Assembly: GCF_002994745.2 (NCBI RefSeq)
Contig: NC_037088.1
Coordinates: 3,477,001 to 3,541,000, forward strand
DNA length: 64,000 nt
Origin: Rosa chinensis
Lineage: Eukaryota; Streptophyta; Magnoliopsida; Rosales; Rosaceae
Direction of reading: 5' to 3'
A program made the position numbers and the translations under genes. The notes beneath the pieces were generated by a model. It saw only the letters and a list, made by a program, of their open reading frames with translations. It was not told the origin of the DNA and ran no database searches. Of the stretch, positions 21,498-33,056 are shown one piece after another. Each line of letters starts with the position of its first letter. The stretch's first letter is position 1.

Positions 21498-22796
21498 ATG
21501 GCAGGAGGTGACGATCAGAAGCTGGAGCATGAGAAGGCCTCAGCCTCAACAAGGACACCAGAACCATGGGAGAATCCCAACCACCCTTTATTTCTCCATC
21601 ACTCGGATCAGCCTGGTGCAGTACTTGTATCGCAATCCTTGATGGAAGACAATTATACAACATGGATTCAATCCATGAGCATGGCTCTGACAATCAAGAA
21701 TAAGAAGGGGTTCGTTGATGGATCCATTCAGAGGCCAACCAACAGGATTGAAGAACAGCAGCAGTGGGATCGCTGCAACACTTTGGTCAAGACATGGCTG
21801 CTAGGATCAATGTCGAAAGAGATTTCTGGCAGCGTGATTCATTGCAAGAATGTAAGAGACATGTGGCTTGAGTTGCAGGAGCGTTTTTCTCATACCAATA
21901 CTGTCCCACTATTCAACATAGAAAATGCAATCCATGAATGTGAGCAAGGAACCGGATCAATGACATCCTTCTTCACCAGACTCAAGAGCCTCTGGGATGA
22001 GAGGGATGCAATTTGTGAGATTCCACCTTGTAGCTGTGAGGCAAGCAAAGAGCTTAAATCATACATGGAGAACCAGAAGACCATGAAGTTTCTAATGGGA
22101 CTCAATGACAACTATGCTGCAATTCGAAGCAACACAGTGGCAATTGATCCACTGCCAACTGTGAACAAAGCATATTCGATGGCATTGCGACATGAGAAGC
22201 AAGCAGAGGCTTCGAATGGGAAAGCAGTTATTCAACCAGAGGCGGCTGTTTTTGCCGTGAAAAAGGGAAGTCGAGACCTCGATTTGGGAGACGGCGAAGC
22301 TAGATGTGAAAAGTGCCACAAGACTAATCATAGAACCAAAAATTGCAAAGCTCATCTCAAGTGTACTTACTGCGGGTGGAAAGGCCACACTTATGATTAT
22401 TGTAGAAGGAGAAAGGCTGCTGCAGAAGGAGGACAAGGAAGCTCAAAGGGAAACCATGTTGTTTCCATGGATGAGAAGAAATTTGATGGAATCAACTTTC
22501 CATTTTCACAAGAAGATTGCAAGCAGCTTGTTGAGTTGTTGAGTAAGAACAAGGTTGCCACAGCCAACCAAGTCGGTAATATCCCCAATTATGAGGAACT
22601 TTCAGGTAAAGCTTTTTGTTTTCCTCAACATGGCAAAGCAAGTGTTTGGATATTAGACAGTGGTGCTAGTGATCATATAGTCTGTACTCCTACTCTTCTC
22701 ACTTCTTTGACAATTGTTCACAATCGTTTTGTTAAGTTGCCGGATGGTACCTCGGCCCAAGTTAGTCATATTGGCAAAGTGGTTTTCTCTCCTTAG
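21498..22796 (+). pseudogene. Copia gag and protease, ends at a stop
   Basis: 432 codons from ATG 21498. It has a Retrotran_gag_3-type start (NPLFLHHSDQPGAVLVSQ near residue 28), a helical gag domain, two zinc knuckles (CEKCHKTNHRTKNC and CTYCGWKGHTYDYC near residues 270-307) and the protease motif WILDSGASDHIV near residue 383. The frame ends at TAG 22794-22796, but the following frame at 22821 is in the same phase, so a single nonsense mutation separates gag-protease from integrase. It encoded the particle shell and the maturation protease. Confidence 0.85.
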
Positions 22797-25700
22797 TTCA
22801 TTCTACATAATGTCTTATGTGTGCCACTCTTCTATCTAAATTTAATCTCTGTTGGAAAGTTAGCACTTGATTCATTTTATGTCACCATCTTTCTCAGACA
22901 ACTTTGTGTCATACAGGACCTACGATCGGGGAAGATGATTGGGATGGGAACTGAGAGAGAGGGACTTTACTGCCTCAACCAAGCACAGAAAGGAACATGC
23001 AATTTCGTTGACAGTCGTACACCCAACCTTTGGCACCAACGTCTTGGTCACCCTTCAAGCAAAGTTTCTTTATTATTTCCATTTTCTGCAAATAAAGCTT
23101 GTGATACAAGCAAATGTTCTATTTGCCCTTTGGCCAAACAAACTAGAAAGTCATTTCCGTTAAGTACAATCTCAAGTGAGTATCCTTTTGATTTAATCCA
23201 TGTTGATATTTGGGGTGGCTACCATGTTCCTACACTTTCTGGTGCACAATATTTTCTCACAATAGTTGATGATTACACTAGGAGAACTTGGGTGTATTTG
23301 ATGAAGCATAAGTCAGAAGTCCGAAATCTCCTAATTAATTTTATTCAATTGGTTGAGAATCAATTTGCAAAAAGGGTTAAAGTTGTGCGTAGTGACAACG
23401 GTCCCGAGTTTAAGCTTGAAGCCTTTTATTCATCAAAGGGAATAATTCACCAAACTAGTTGCGTCAACACACCACAACAAAATGGTGTTGTTGAACGTAA
23501 ACATAGGCACTTAATGTTGCTCGAGCATTGCTTTTCCAAGCCAACTTACCTAAACATTTTTGGGGGGATGCCATACTCACCTCAGCTTATCTTATCAATT
23601 GGACTCCCACACCACTTCTTCAAGGCAAAACACCCTTCGAAAAGTTGTTTAACAAGGTTCCAAATTATTCACATTTACGGGTATTTGGTTGCTTGTGTTT
23701 TATGTCAACTCACCCTACCAAACCCACCAAATTTGATCCTCGTGCAACTAAGTGTCTGTTTCTAGGTTATCCTAACGGTCAAAAGGGTTATCGAGTCTAT
23801 GATCTAATCGAGCATAAAGTGTTTGTCTCACGAGATGTATTGGTCTTTGAGGACACTTTTCCTTTCCAGTCCAACCCAGCCACAAAATCTCAACTTCATG
23901 TGCCCATATTTCAACCACAACCACAGTTGGCGTCCTTTGAAATTGAACCTATGGTTTCATCCTCTTCCAACTCTAGCGTCCCACCTAATGATACTAATTC
24001 TGCTGCCCATTCACCACATAACTCTATCCCAAATTTCTCTCCACCATCGACCACAGCTAATCCCTCAACTGAACAACTGGTTCCTTCACCACCACCTGAT
24101 ATCACAGAACCACCTTCCATGGTGGCTCCGCCACCATCACCACCATGCCGATCTTCCCGTCCTACCAAAACTCCAACATTTTTGCAGGACTTTCATGTTG
24201 AGGCAGCCCTCCCCTCAAGGCCTACACCACCATCTTCACCGAGCACAGGTACTGTTCATTCCCTTTCCAATGTCTTATCATATGATCGTCTCTCATCCAA
24301 ACACAAAGCCTTCACTACTCAACTCACTGTCCAGAAAGAACCCACTTCTTTTTCATAGGCAGTACAGATACCAGAGTGGCGTGCGGCCATGAAAAGCAAG
24401 ATCCAAGCATTACCGGCCAATCAAACTTGGAGTTTAGTGCCTCTACCACCTCATAAGCACCCCATTGGTTGCAAATGGGTGTACAAAATCAAACTTAATC
24501 TGGATGGGACGATTGAACGGTATAAGGCACAGTTAGTGGCGAAGGGATATAGCCAAGTTGAGGGAGTTGACTATAGAGAGACTTTCGCACCAGTAGCCAA
24601 GTTGACAACCGTGCGAGTCCTCCTCAGTTTTGCAGCTCTGCAAGGATGGCATTTACATCAACTAGATGTTAATAATGCATTCCTCAATGGTGATCTTTTC
24701 GAAGAAGTTTACATGCAGATTCCTCCTAGGTTCGGATGAAAGGGGGAGAATAGAGTATGCAAGCTTCACAAGTCCCTTTACGGCTTAAAACAAGCATCTC
24801 GGCAGTGGTTTATCAAGTTGTCAACAGCCCTCAAGTCAGCTGGTTTTCATCAATCTTGGTCAGATTACTCATTGTTCGTCTGAACTCGTTCAGGTAGATT
24901 CACAGCATTGTTGGTGTGTGTAGATGATGTGATTTTGGCAGGAAATAGCTTGGAGGACATCACAAATACTAAGCAATTCCTTTCGAGCCATTTCAAACTG
25001 AAAGACATGGGGCAACTTAAGTACTTCTTAGGTATAGAAGTTGCACGGTCAAAGTAGGGCATTGCACTTTTCCAAAGGAAGTACGCTGTGGAAATCCTTG
25101 AAGATACAGGCTTTCTAGGTGCCAAGCCATCACGATTTCCGGTCGATCAAAACTTATCACTCACACAGATGAATGGTGAATTGTTAGAAGATCCATCTCA
25201 ATATCGGAGGCTTGTAGGACGATTAATATATCTGACTATTACAAGACCAGATCTCGTCTATGCTATTCATGTATTAAGTCAGTTTATGGACAAGCCTAGA
25301 CAGCCACATCTTGAAGCGGCACACAAAGTATTACGATATATCAAGCAAGCACCTGGCCAAGGAATTCTTTTACCTGCCACTGGATCATTGGAATTGAAGG
25401 CATTTTGTGATGCTGATTGGGCTCGTTGCAAGGACATGAGAAGGTCCGTAATTGGATACTGCATTCTACTTGGTCATGCACCTATTTCCTGGAAAACAAA
25501 GAAGCAAAGCACAGTTGCTCGTTCAAGTGCTGAAGCAGAGTACCGGTCTATGGCTACAACTTGTTGTGAGGTAACATGGTTGCAGAATATATTGAGAGAT
25601 TTAAATGTGGATCAAGCACAACCAACTAAGTTGTTAAGTGATAATCAAGCTGCCATTCATATAGCTTCGAATCCAGTATTTCACGAGCGCACAAAACACA

Positions 25701-25981
25701 TAGAAATAGACTGCCATGTTGTGCGTGAAAAGGTGCAAAGAGGAGTGGTTAAGACAACACATGTTCGGACCAAGGATCAACCTGTAGATTTATTTACAAA
25801 GCCATTGAGTTCAACACAGTTTGAAGCACTACTTGGCAAGTTGAGTGTAATTAATATACACTCCAACTTGAGGGGGAGTGTTGAAGGAAAGAAGTTGTCA
25901 AAGGAAAGAATTGCTGAAGGAAAGAAGCTGTCAAAGGAAGGAATCCCACCATATCATCAGTTAACTGATTCTGTAAAATAG
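22797..25981 (+). pseudogene. Copia integrase, RT and RNase H with many stops
   Basis: Integrase with its zinc motif (LWHQRLGHPSS, near 23025) and catalytic residues (HVDIWGG, RSDNGPEF, PQQNGVVERK) lies at 22821-23530. A frameshift near 23555 (a run of T and G) moves the frame. The spacer (23820-24358) is Pro/Ser-rich. Reverse transcriptase begins at 24389 ([14 protein letters not shown]) and has LLVCVDDVILAG near 24910 with its catalytic pair. RNase H is at 25400-25850 (FCDADWARC, SAEAEYRSM). In-frame stops occur at 24356, 24737, 24881 and 25055, besides the one at 22794. The motifs remain readable, which agrees with the modest LTR divergence. Confidence 0.85.
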
Positions 25982-26112
25982 CAATGAGTCAATTGTGTAA
26001 ATATTAGAACTTGATCCTAGGCCATAATTGTGGATCGGGTATGTAAATGAGATGTATAAAACATGTAAACTGATACAACATTAATCAAGAATCAATTTTC
26101 TATTTATCTTTA
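25879..26112 (+). repeat. 3' LTR of the copia in CCD1
   Basis: 234 bp. Against the 5' LTR it has an extra atc near 25958 and three substitutions (gaagctg for gaagcta; tgtaaat for tgtatat; gatcggg for gatcagg). Confidence 0.92.
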
Positions 26113-26360
26113 AATATCAAGTAGCCATCATCTTCTTCTGAAGTAATACCAGGAACAGGGGGGGTCAAAAATAGCCTCAGAACCAAATCTATCAGGTCCC
26201 AGGTCATAAAGGCCTTGGACGTTCCCTCCAACCTCAATTTCCGTTTTTCCAACCTCAGGTGCAGCATGCAGATCAAACTTGACTATCGCTGTCACCTTTG
26301 CAATGCCATCCAGTGTGGTTCCATACACATAGCGTTGCTTCCTGATTTCAACTAAGTTAA

Positions 26361-27681
26361 CTAGTCAAAGTAGATGAAAATCATGACTGCTGCACTAGCT
26401 AGGTTACTCGATATATAACAAACAGTGTAGAATTTGAAGACAAGGTGACAAAACAAGGAAAGCCCACAGGAGTAACAATTCCAACTATTGAAAAGGCCAA
26501 GACTAGGATCTTAGAATAGCCTATTTACACAGGCAATCTAATAATAAATTCTACAAAGACATATTATGAGAATCCTCAGAAATATTAAGAAATAAAGTAA
26601 TAAATACTTAAATTAAACCGAACAAATAAACCTCCCCGCCAATGACTAACGTAAGTACATAACGACCACTAGGATCCCCATTACCAAGAAGTTATTTTCA
26701 GCTGATAAAGCAATATGTCAATATCTAGTTTTCTTCACTATAATATCGTCTTTGCACATTCATTGTATGAAAAATTGAAGTTGCTACATGTTGATATCTT
26801 TTGGTCACAAAAGATGCAAATAGGCTGCGGAGTTCATGGGGAGCTTCATTCCCTGCTATTTATGTAGCAGACGGGATAATCCAATGATGCTTTTGTTATA
26901 TATTCCTTTGGTTTTTCAGCTGGGTTGGTTGTTGTGTATGATTTTTGGTAGTGTCATCTTATAAGAAGAATGCATAGTACCACTTCTCATATCAACATTA
27001 AAAAAGCTTCCGTGTTCAGACAGAGTGCTCATATGTCGCAGGGAAAGTACTGTTATTCTGGTACTGAGCACAAGCAGCTAGGGCATCTTTTGATCAAATC
27101 TTAAACAATCTATTCTAACGTCTGCAATTTAAGCTCCCCTTATCAATTTTTGTTGCCTGTGCGGCTAGGACTCCTTTAGCAAGTGGTTCTGTTATGTGTT
27201 ATTGAGAAAATTGGAGGGCAACATTTGCAACTTGAAAATGAATTTTTGACAGGCTCTGTTGGTTAAGAGAAGATTTGTGATGGACAATATGATATATTGC
27301 ATAAAGTTGTCATATTAACTTTTGAAGGATAGATTGGGTACTAAATGACCGAATTACTTTTCTCAGCAGGATGCTTTTTTAATCAACAAGGACAAACCTC
27401 TTGATTTGTGTCAAACATATGAGATTTAAATGTTGCTGTTGGATGAGATCTCAAGGTCAAGTTAACAGATCATAGCAACACAGAGAGTTCTCTGGCGGGA
27501 ACAAAGCATGGCCTGCAGCAATGGTTTTTATTTTTTATTATTATGTTTGAAGTGCTAAATGACAAATTTGAAAAAAAAAAAAAAATCAGGGAGGTCCAAA
27601 GACTAGATTATATCCTACGGCAAGTATCGAACGAAAAAAACCAAAAGGAAACGACAAAAAATACATAAAATGACAAGGAGC
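26361..27681. repeat. Spacer between CCD1 remnant and LRR pseudogene A
   Basis: Non-coding. The first part (26361-26900) matches 50492-51051 of block B, and 26761-27268 matches 7781-8287. No terminal repeats or coding frame seen. The empty site for the 920-bp retroposon lies at 27248-27266. Confidence 0.7.
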
Positions 27682-29464
27682 TCAGTTCCACAATTTTGAA
27701 ATGATAGCGTTCGTCAAATCCTCATAGTGGCAACTGGCAAGCGTGGCAAGGATGGACCCGATCAACTCATTGTTTCCCAATCTTAATCTGACCGGACTTG
27801 GGGGTATAGCTGTAGGTATCGACCCACTTGAGCCATCATTAGACAAATCCACAACCCGCAAATTCAATGGAGACAAAAGGTCTGATGGTATCCACCCACT
27901 ACAGGAGTTACTAAGATCCAAATTTTCCAAATGCTTTGTAATTTGCACCGGAAAGTGGACCCCGGAAATAGTTTGTATGTGCTGCAAAACGCTTGAGGCT
28001 TGTGATGTTGGATAGGATTTTCCCAACTTCCAGCTTGGAAAGCTCTCCCATTCTCTGAGAAATAGAGCCAATCAGAGTCAAATTCTGATAGCCCAAAATT
28101 TCAACAGGCATTACACCGTGAAATCCATTCTTAGAAAGCACAAGCTCCTCTAAAACCATGCATTTCCCAAGATGAGTAGGAACAGACCCTCCGAAATGGT
28201 TGAAGCTAAGGTTCAAGCTTTTAAGCCCAACCGACCCATCCAACTCTAAGGAAAAGCTCCCAAACAAACTGTTATGAGAGAGGTCCAAGAACTCCAACAC
28301 AGCAAACCCAACAAAGCTAGGCAAGGAATCAGTCAAATTGTTATAACTGAAATTGAGTAGCTTTAGCCCATCTATGCTTCCACAAGCTATGATAAACGCG
28401 AATGGGATTGTAGTCAGAAGGTTGTGTGACACATCAAGAATCTGCAAAGACTCAATTTGGCAAATAATTGGAAGAAAATCCCAAGAAGTAGTGGTGTTTA
28501 GACTCTTGGAGAGATTGACCATAGTGGTTATTTGGTGTGAGGATAGTTGTAATACCCAGAAAATTAAAATTTAATTCCAATGACCTTTCGGAAATGATTT
28601 CGTGGTCGTTGAGAATTTGTGAAAACTTCTGTCATGAAAGTCGTAGAGCTCATCGATACGAGTTCGTGCATATGTGGAATGCAAAAATCGGAGTTCGTAT
28701 GAAGAAGTTATGGCTTTCAAGAAAAATTTCTATTTCTGTATAAAGGGCGAAACTTTGTGAAAATTGCAAAGATGGATAGGTTTCCAATTTTGGAAACCCG
28801 AGCTGTGTTTCTCCCTCCCTGAGCCGATCGGCGTCCCACCTTCGACATTCCATTTCTTTGCCTTCCGGCCACCATAGGCCGTGATTCTTGTCATAATCTC
28901 TTCGCCTCATCATCCTCTAGAAGTCTGTGGAAAAATCGAAGCAAGAAACGAGCTGTGGAGGGAGTGGCAAGGCCAAGAAGTTGGCGGCGGCGCTGCAAAT
29001 CGCCTTGGTTGGAGTTGACGATTCTGGCCACCATAGGTAGAATGTCTTGAGGGGTTTTGCAGCCCAGAGGATGTAGAATGTTTCCCCTAAGATGGCTTGC
29101 AATGATTCAACTCGTGGAGATCGAATTTTGAAAATTTCAATTTTAGGGTTGATCGGATTTCAAAACTTTCGAGGTAAATTCTGGCCAAATGGCCTTAATT
29201 TAGACTTTGTGCTAGTTCTGAATGTTGTTCTACATGTTGAGAAGAAGATTTTTTGTTTAGGAAGTTTGGCCCAATTTGTAAGTTGGCCGACATCAGCGCC
29301 ACCAACTGTGGCGGTGAATTCTGGGGGGTTCCGGCCACCCTAGGGACAATTTCTGTCCCTAATCACGATCTACTCATTGATATGAGTTTCAATATGCAGT
29401 ACGTAATTTTGTGGAGATCGTATGAATTTGTTACGAATTTTACCTTTTTCAATCATCTCGGTTT

Positions 29465-29885
29465 CGATCTGTGAGGATCGGACCGTCTGATCGACTTGTA
29501 ATTTTGATATGATGATTGTTGAAGTGTTCCGATGACTTTGTGAGGTCACAGATGAAGATCAGACCGTTGGATCTTGGTATAATTGTGAAATGACAATTCG
29601 AAAAGCGATCTCTGAGGATCCGACCGTCGGATTGTAGTATAATTTTTGGGAGATGTTTATAAATGCGATCCAGGAAGATCCAACAGTCGGATCTTAGTAT
29701 AATTTTGAGGGAATGATCTGAATGATGATCTGTGAGGATTCGACCATTGGATAGTCGTATAATTTTGAGGGAATGATCTAAATGACGATCTGTGAAGATC
29801 CGACCGTTGGATCGTCATGAAATTTTGATAGGATAATCTAAATGGTGATTTGTGAGGATCCAACCTTTAGATTATCGTATAATTG
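29465..29885. repeat. About seven tandem units of roughly 60 bp with palindromic core
   Basis: Each unit carries a variant of gatccgaccgttggatc, a near-palindrome (GATCC...GGATC), followed by gtataattttgagggaatga or similar. Units begin near 29465, 29546, 29606, 29667, 29728, 29787 and 29847. The same array is at 63190-63610. The minus-strand frame across it is only a reading of the repeat. Confidence 0.85.
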
Positions 29886-30769
29886 TGTTTGTGAATTGTG
29901 TGCTAAGTTGAGATCATATTTAATTAGGTGATTGACGGATTTGTTTTGGACGGACGGTTGTGATTGTGATTTTGAGCTGTTAAGAAGATGTAGCTGGATT
30001 AGAGGTGAGTAAATCTCACATGATTCATTTACGAATCAAATCTCATTATTTTATATTTATTCGGTAAATTGTGGAAATTATTTTAGGGAAACAATTATTT
30101 GTTTTATATAAAATGGACTTGATCCATACGGTCCATGGATAAGTATAAACAAGTTTTAATTATAAAAATGAATTTCTTGGTTTTTAATGCATGTGAACTA
30201 TAGTTGGTATTAGTGGTCATTCCTGCATTGATGACTACGCATATATATATTTACGTAAAATATATATATATACATATATATATATATGAATGATGTGACA
30301 TTTAGTTAAGTAATGATTGTGATTTGATTGAGTTATTATTTCGAGCACTTATTATTCACGTGAAATAATATATCTCAGTGGAATTGCGAGTGTAGTTATT
30401 ATTGTTGGGAATTTTGATGTTGAGGAAAATTAATAGGGGAAATGATCATTTACCTAATTTTAGCTTAAAAATTGTCCACTTTGCTCCATTAACAGTTTTT
30501 TAACCCCATTTACCCAAAACACTCTAAAAGATTATTTCCCTAATACCCAATTAATTCTTTTTTTATTCTTTTTATTTATTTTTGAGACTTTTTTGCCCTA
30601 TCCTTCTTTCTCACTTAGAGAGAGAAGTCATCCTCCACCTTGCTGTGCTCTGGTGACTAGTAGCCGGCCGCGGTCTCTGGCAACTGTTGACCGGACTCAG
30701 GTGACCGGTGACAAGAATCCTGTGATCGGTCACCGGAATTTGGAATCCGGCTATCGGATTCCGGCGTCT

Positions 30770-31020
30770 GATTTTATTACTCCCCAATAATACCCAGTAA
30801 TCATATTATTGCCCCCCCCCCCAATAAACATATTATTGCTCCCCAATAAACTTGTTATTAGGGATCAATAATAAGTGAAAAATGAAGATGTTTTGAATTT
30901 TGAAAGCTTTCGGAGTTTTATCCAAATAAATAATTTTATTATTGCTCCCCAAATAAACATTTTATTGCCCCTCAGTAATCTTATTATTGCCCTCCAATAA
31001 TCATATTTATTGCCCTCAAG
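30770..31020. repeat. ttattg/cccc/aataa simple-sequence tract inside the MULE
   Basis: Several short copies of ttattgctccccaataa-like sequence, including a run of Cs at 30813-30823, lie between the left terminal repeat and the p24 fragment. No coding sign. Confidence 0.6.
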
Positions 31021-31221
31021 TGAATTGCATAAACTCCCAAAACCAAAATGAATACACTACAAACACAATTGATCAATTTATATGTTCAATTGTACACGTT
31101 CACTTTTTTTTTTCCCTTCCCCATTCTCAGAGCACACAGTATACCAAAAAAAAAAAAAAAAAAGGTCCTCTGGGCACCCAGAAATTGCTCTGGGCACCAG
31201 ATCGGATCGATCGGAGCTGCT

Positions 31222-31746
31222 TCATCTATACTCTTCCAGAGCCGAGCAAATTTCCAGCACGGCGTTCATTCCCTTGGCCGCCACACCGATCTTCCAATCA
31301 AACTCAATGGTCAACGTCGTCGGGGGCTTGTGATCGGGCGCCCAGAAACACGCCATGTAGTCTCCGGCCTCCACCGCCTGAAAAGCAAACTGACCCGATT
31401 CCACAAGCTCCGAGTAGCGATGGCTATTCCCATAGCTCGAAGTCACCTAAAATTCCAAATCAATCCGATCAGTCAAACTAAAATAACCTGATTCCGTGAT
31501 TTCGGAATTCGGAATTTGAAATTGAATCTAAGCCTACCTGACGGTGAGCTTGTGTGAGGGCGGCAAGGGCTGGCCTTCATTAGGGTTGACGACGGAGTAC
31601 TTTCCGACGGTCATGGCATTGGCCTTCATGTCTTCGACGATGCATTTGGTGTGACCCGATTGAAGCTCAAAGCGGAGAGATTGGGATGTGGAGAATAGAA
31701 ACCCTAGGATCACAGCAGCAGCTACTAGTAAACGCAATTCAACCAT
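31222..31746 (-). pseudogene. Captured p24 (emp24/gp25L) gene fragment
   Basis: Exon 1 from ATG 31746 encodes a signal peptide (LLVAAAVILGFLFSTSQS) and the start of the GOLD domain (LRFELQSGHTKCIVEDMKAN), to about 31538 where a GT donor follows. A roughly 90-bp intron ends with AG before GTGACTTCG at 31446; exon 2 continues (SELVESGQFAFQAVEAGDYM; PPTTLTIEFDWKIGVAAKG) and then loses similarity near 31250. p24 proteins are cargo receptors cycling between ER and Golgi. The coiled coil, transmembrane segment and tail are absent. By my reading the exon junction does not keep frame. It is flanked by MULE ends, so it is a transposon capture and not a host gene. Confidence 0.85.
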
Positions 31747-33056
31747 TTTTCAGAGAGAGAGAGAGAGAGTATGAGGGAATACTGTCCAACACTGTTAGAT
31801 TGGGTAAATGGGGTTAAAAAACTCTTAGTGGAGTAAGTGGGCAATTTTTAGGCTAAAATTGGGTAAGTGGTCATGGCCCCAAATTAATAATGTTGGAAAG
31901 AAAATACTATTTTGTCGGTCTCCATTCTTGAACGATGTAGGGAGAATTATAGTAATAGTTGTGAGTTGAGAAAAACATTATTTGGAAAATGAATTTGATA
32001 TTGTTTTAGGGTTATTGGAGATAAAGAAGCAATAATCGGGAAATGATTACATTTTTGTTTTAAGGCTATTAGGTTTTAATGTGATTCCCTGAACTAAACT
32101 TTATGCAGGGATTACTATGATTTTATTGAATGTTTTAATGTGATCTCCTGAACTAAGTTTCTATGCAGAAATCACTTTTTTATTTAATTCTTATTTTGAG
32201 TATACTGTGAAATGAGATGTAATGTCATAATTTTAGTAATGCCTTATGTTTAGAAGTAATGAGTGAGATTCCTTAGTTGTGTCGTTGAGACAAATGGAGG
32301 ATGATCTGATAGATTGTGGCGACGTAAGATGTTTAAAAAAAAAAATGTTGCTAGGTTAATTGTATAATTGAAGTCGTGGGAAATTAGATACAATGAATCG
32401 AGAGACAGAGCATGTGGGTTTTAGTTTGAGTTCATTTAGTTGAGCATGATATTGATTGATATAGACTTGATGTTTTGTTGTGATAATTTCATATTGATTT
32501 TTTTAGACTGAAATGGTTTGAGCATCTGTTACATGGTTATTTAGGTTTACTTAGCTTACCGAGTTTGTTATTTCAACCCGGTGTACTATTCTACGGTGTA
32601 AGGGTTATTGTGCAGGTCGGAGTTACAGTCGTTGAAGCTGAGGTTTGATAGCTATTGTAGCTTGGACGTAGAAGTGTTTTTGCCATTAGTCTTCCGATGT
32701 GTAAAGAGTTGGTGAACGTGTTTACTTGTTGAATTGTTAACTAGTTTAATTTGTAAACTCTTTGTAATGTGTTATGTGACTCTAAAGAACGAATTCGTAT
32801 TGCTATTGGTGAGCTCGGTTGTTTTATGGTTTAGTTTAATATGAAAATTTTCAATGTGTATTTATTGTGCTTGTTATGTTTTTCGCATTTCGGATTTGAA
32901 TTTATTTATTAAAAATTTGGGGCGTCACAATAGTTCAGACAACACCATAGAAATAGAATAACAAATAAAAAAGAAATAGAAGAATAGGGAGACGGTGTGC
33001 AAATACTTGGTCATTTCAGCTTGCACCTACTTCTTTTGCAAAGATATGAAGGCATG

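Larger units (their letters stand above)
21214..26112 (+). mobile_element. Ty1/copia element inserted in a CCD1 exon
   Basis: 4899 bp with LTRs 21214-21444 and 25879-26112 and a perfect 5-bp target duplication AATAT (21209-21213 and 26113-26117). A primer site (tggtatcaaggc) follows the 5' LTR and a purine tract (ttgagggggag, 25868-25878) precedes the 3' LTR. The empty site is preserved in block B near 50248. The LTRs differ by three substitutions and a 3-bp indel, indicating moderate age. The internal frame has one frameshift and five stops, so it is dead. Two CCHC knuckles and a Retrotran_gag_3-type start place it in a different copia lineage from the Sirevirus-like elements. Confidence 0.95.
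20273..26360 (-). pseudogene. CCD1: CCD1 3' exons, split by a copia (copy A)
   Basis: CCD1 is a cytosolic non-haem iron enzyme that cleaves carotenoids to volatile ionones. Three terminal exons are visible on the minus strand: 26360 down to 21185, interrupted by the copia at 21214-26112 ([29 protein letters not shown]...), then 20468-20579 ([19 protein letters not shown]) and 20273-20302, which ends EQLQEQTKF and a stop as CCD1 proteins do. Introns keep AG acceptors and GT donors, and joining phases agree. Defects: a 1-bp expansion of a C-run near 26158 shifts the frame, the copia splits the exon, and the iron-ligand His of the VPYGFHAFF motif is Arg here. No upstream exons exist; an LRR copy follows instead. 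Confidence 0.85.
20136..30275. repeat. Segmental duplication block A (partner 49133-64000)
   Basis: Sequence from ttacactaaaaagg at 20140 to the TA-rich tract at about 30275 matches 49134-64000 over its whole length, once inserted elements are removed (21214-26112 here; two larger insertions in the partner). Both hold the CCD1 3' exons, an LRR spacer, an LRR pseudogene and the start of the same long LTR. Differences are mostly scattered substitutions and small indels. The partner continues past the window, so the true end is unknown. Confidence 0.92.
30436..31880. mobile_element. Pack-MULE with 9-bp target duplication
   Basis: Inverted terminal repeats of about 80 bp (30436-30518 and 31799-31880; outer ends GGGG, sharing stretches such as taattttagc and ttttttaaccccatttaccc) are flanked by a perfect 9-bp duplication AAATTAATA (30427-30435 and 31881-31889), the hallmark of Mutator-like elements. 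It encodes no transposase but carries two exons and an intron of a host p24-family gene on the minus strand, which makes it a Pack-MULE of 1445 bp. It sits inside the solo LTR, so it inserted later than that element. Confidence 0.9.
28548..32929. mobile_element. Solo long LTR with nested Pack-MULE
   Basis: It begins TGTAATACCCAG and ends GGGGCGTCACA (TG...CA), flanked by a 5-bp target duplication ATAGT (28543-28547 and 32930-32934). Removing the nested MULE leaves about 2.9 kb with no gag or pol and no second LTR, as expected for a solo LTR of a Ty3/gypsy element with long LTRs. The start is repeated at 62119 with the same flank ATAGT, so the insertion predates the block duplication. It contains a tandem repeat array (29465-29885). 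Confidence 0.8.
27682..33014 (-). pseudogene. LRR receptor pseudogene A, split by a long LTR
   Basis: Paralogue of the gene at 9511-10761. The signal-peptide part is at 32930-33014 (ATG at 33014; VSLFFYFFFICYSI), then a 4.4-kb insertion, then 28542 leftward: NLSKSLNTTTSWDFLP joins directly to the first LRR, so about 39 residues holding the cysteine cap are deleted. LRRs continue to about 28000, where deletions and shifts remove the middle repeats. A short C-terminal part (VVDLSNDGSSGSIP; VRLRLGNNELIGSI) ends in ISKLWN and a stop at 27682. The cap deletion and the insertion are shared with copy B, so the gene was already dead when the block was duplicated. Confidence 0.85.

Noticed and set aside
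23911..24168. Gly/Glu-rich minus-strand frame
   Set aside because: Antisense shadow of the Pro/Ser-rich linker between copia integrase and RT.
20273..26360. Assignment of the dioxygenase remnant to CCD4 rather than CCD1
   Set aside because: CCD4 genes have few introns and a different C-terminus; the EEQLQEQ ending and short terminal exons fit CCD1.
29657..29863. Minus-strand open frame with repeated protein units
   Set aside because: It is only a reading of the tandem DNA array at 29465-29885; the periodicity is in the DNA and no family is recognisable.
31048..31491. Overlapping plus-strand frames in the MULE (30987-31491)
   Set aside because: They lie antisense to the p24 exons and have low-complexity Lys and Ser runs from A-tracts.
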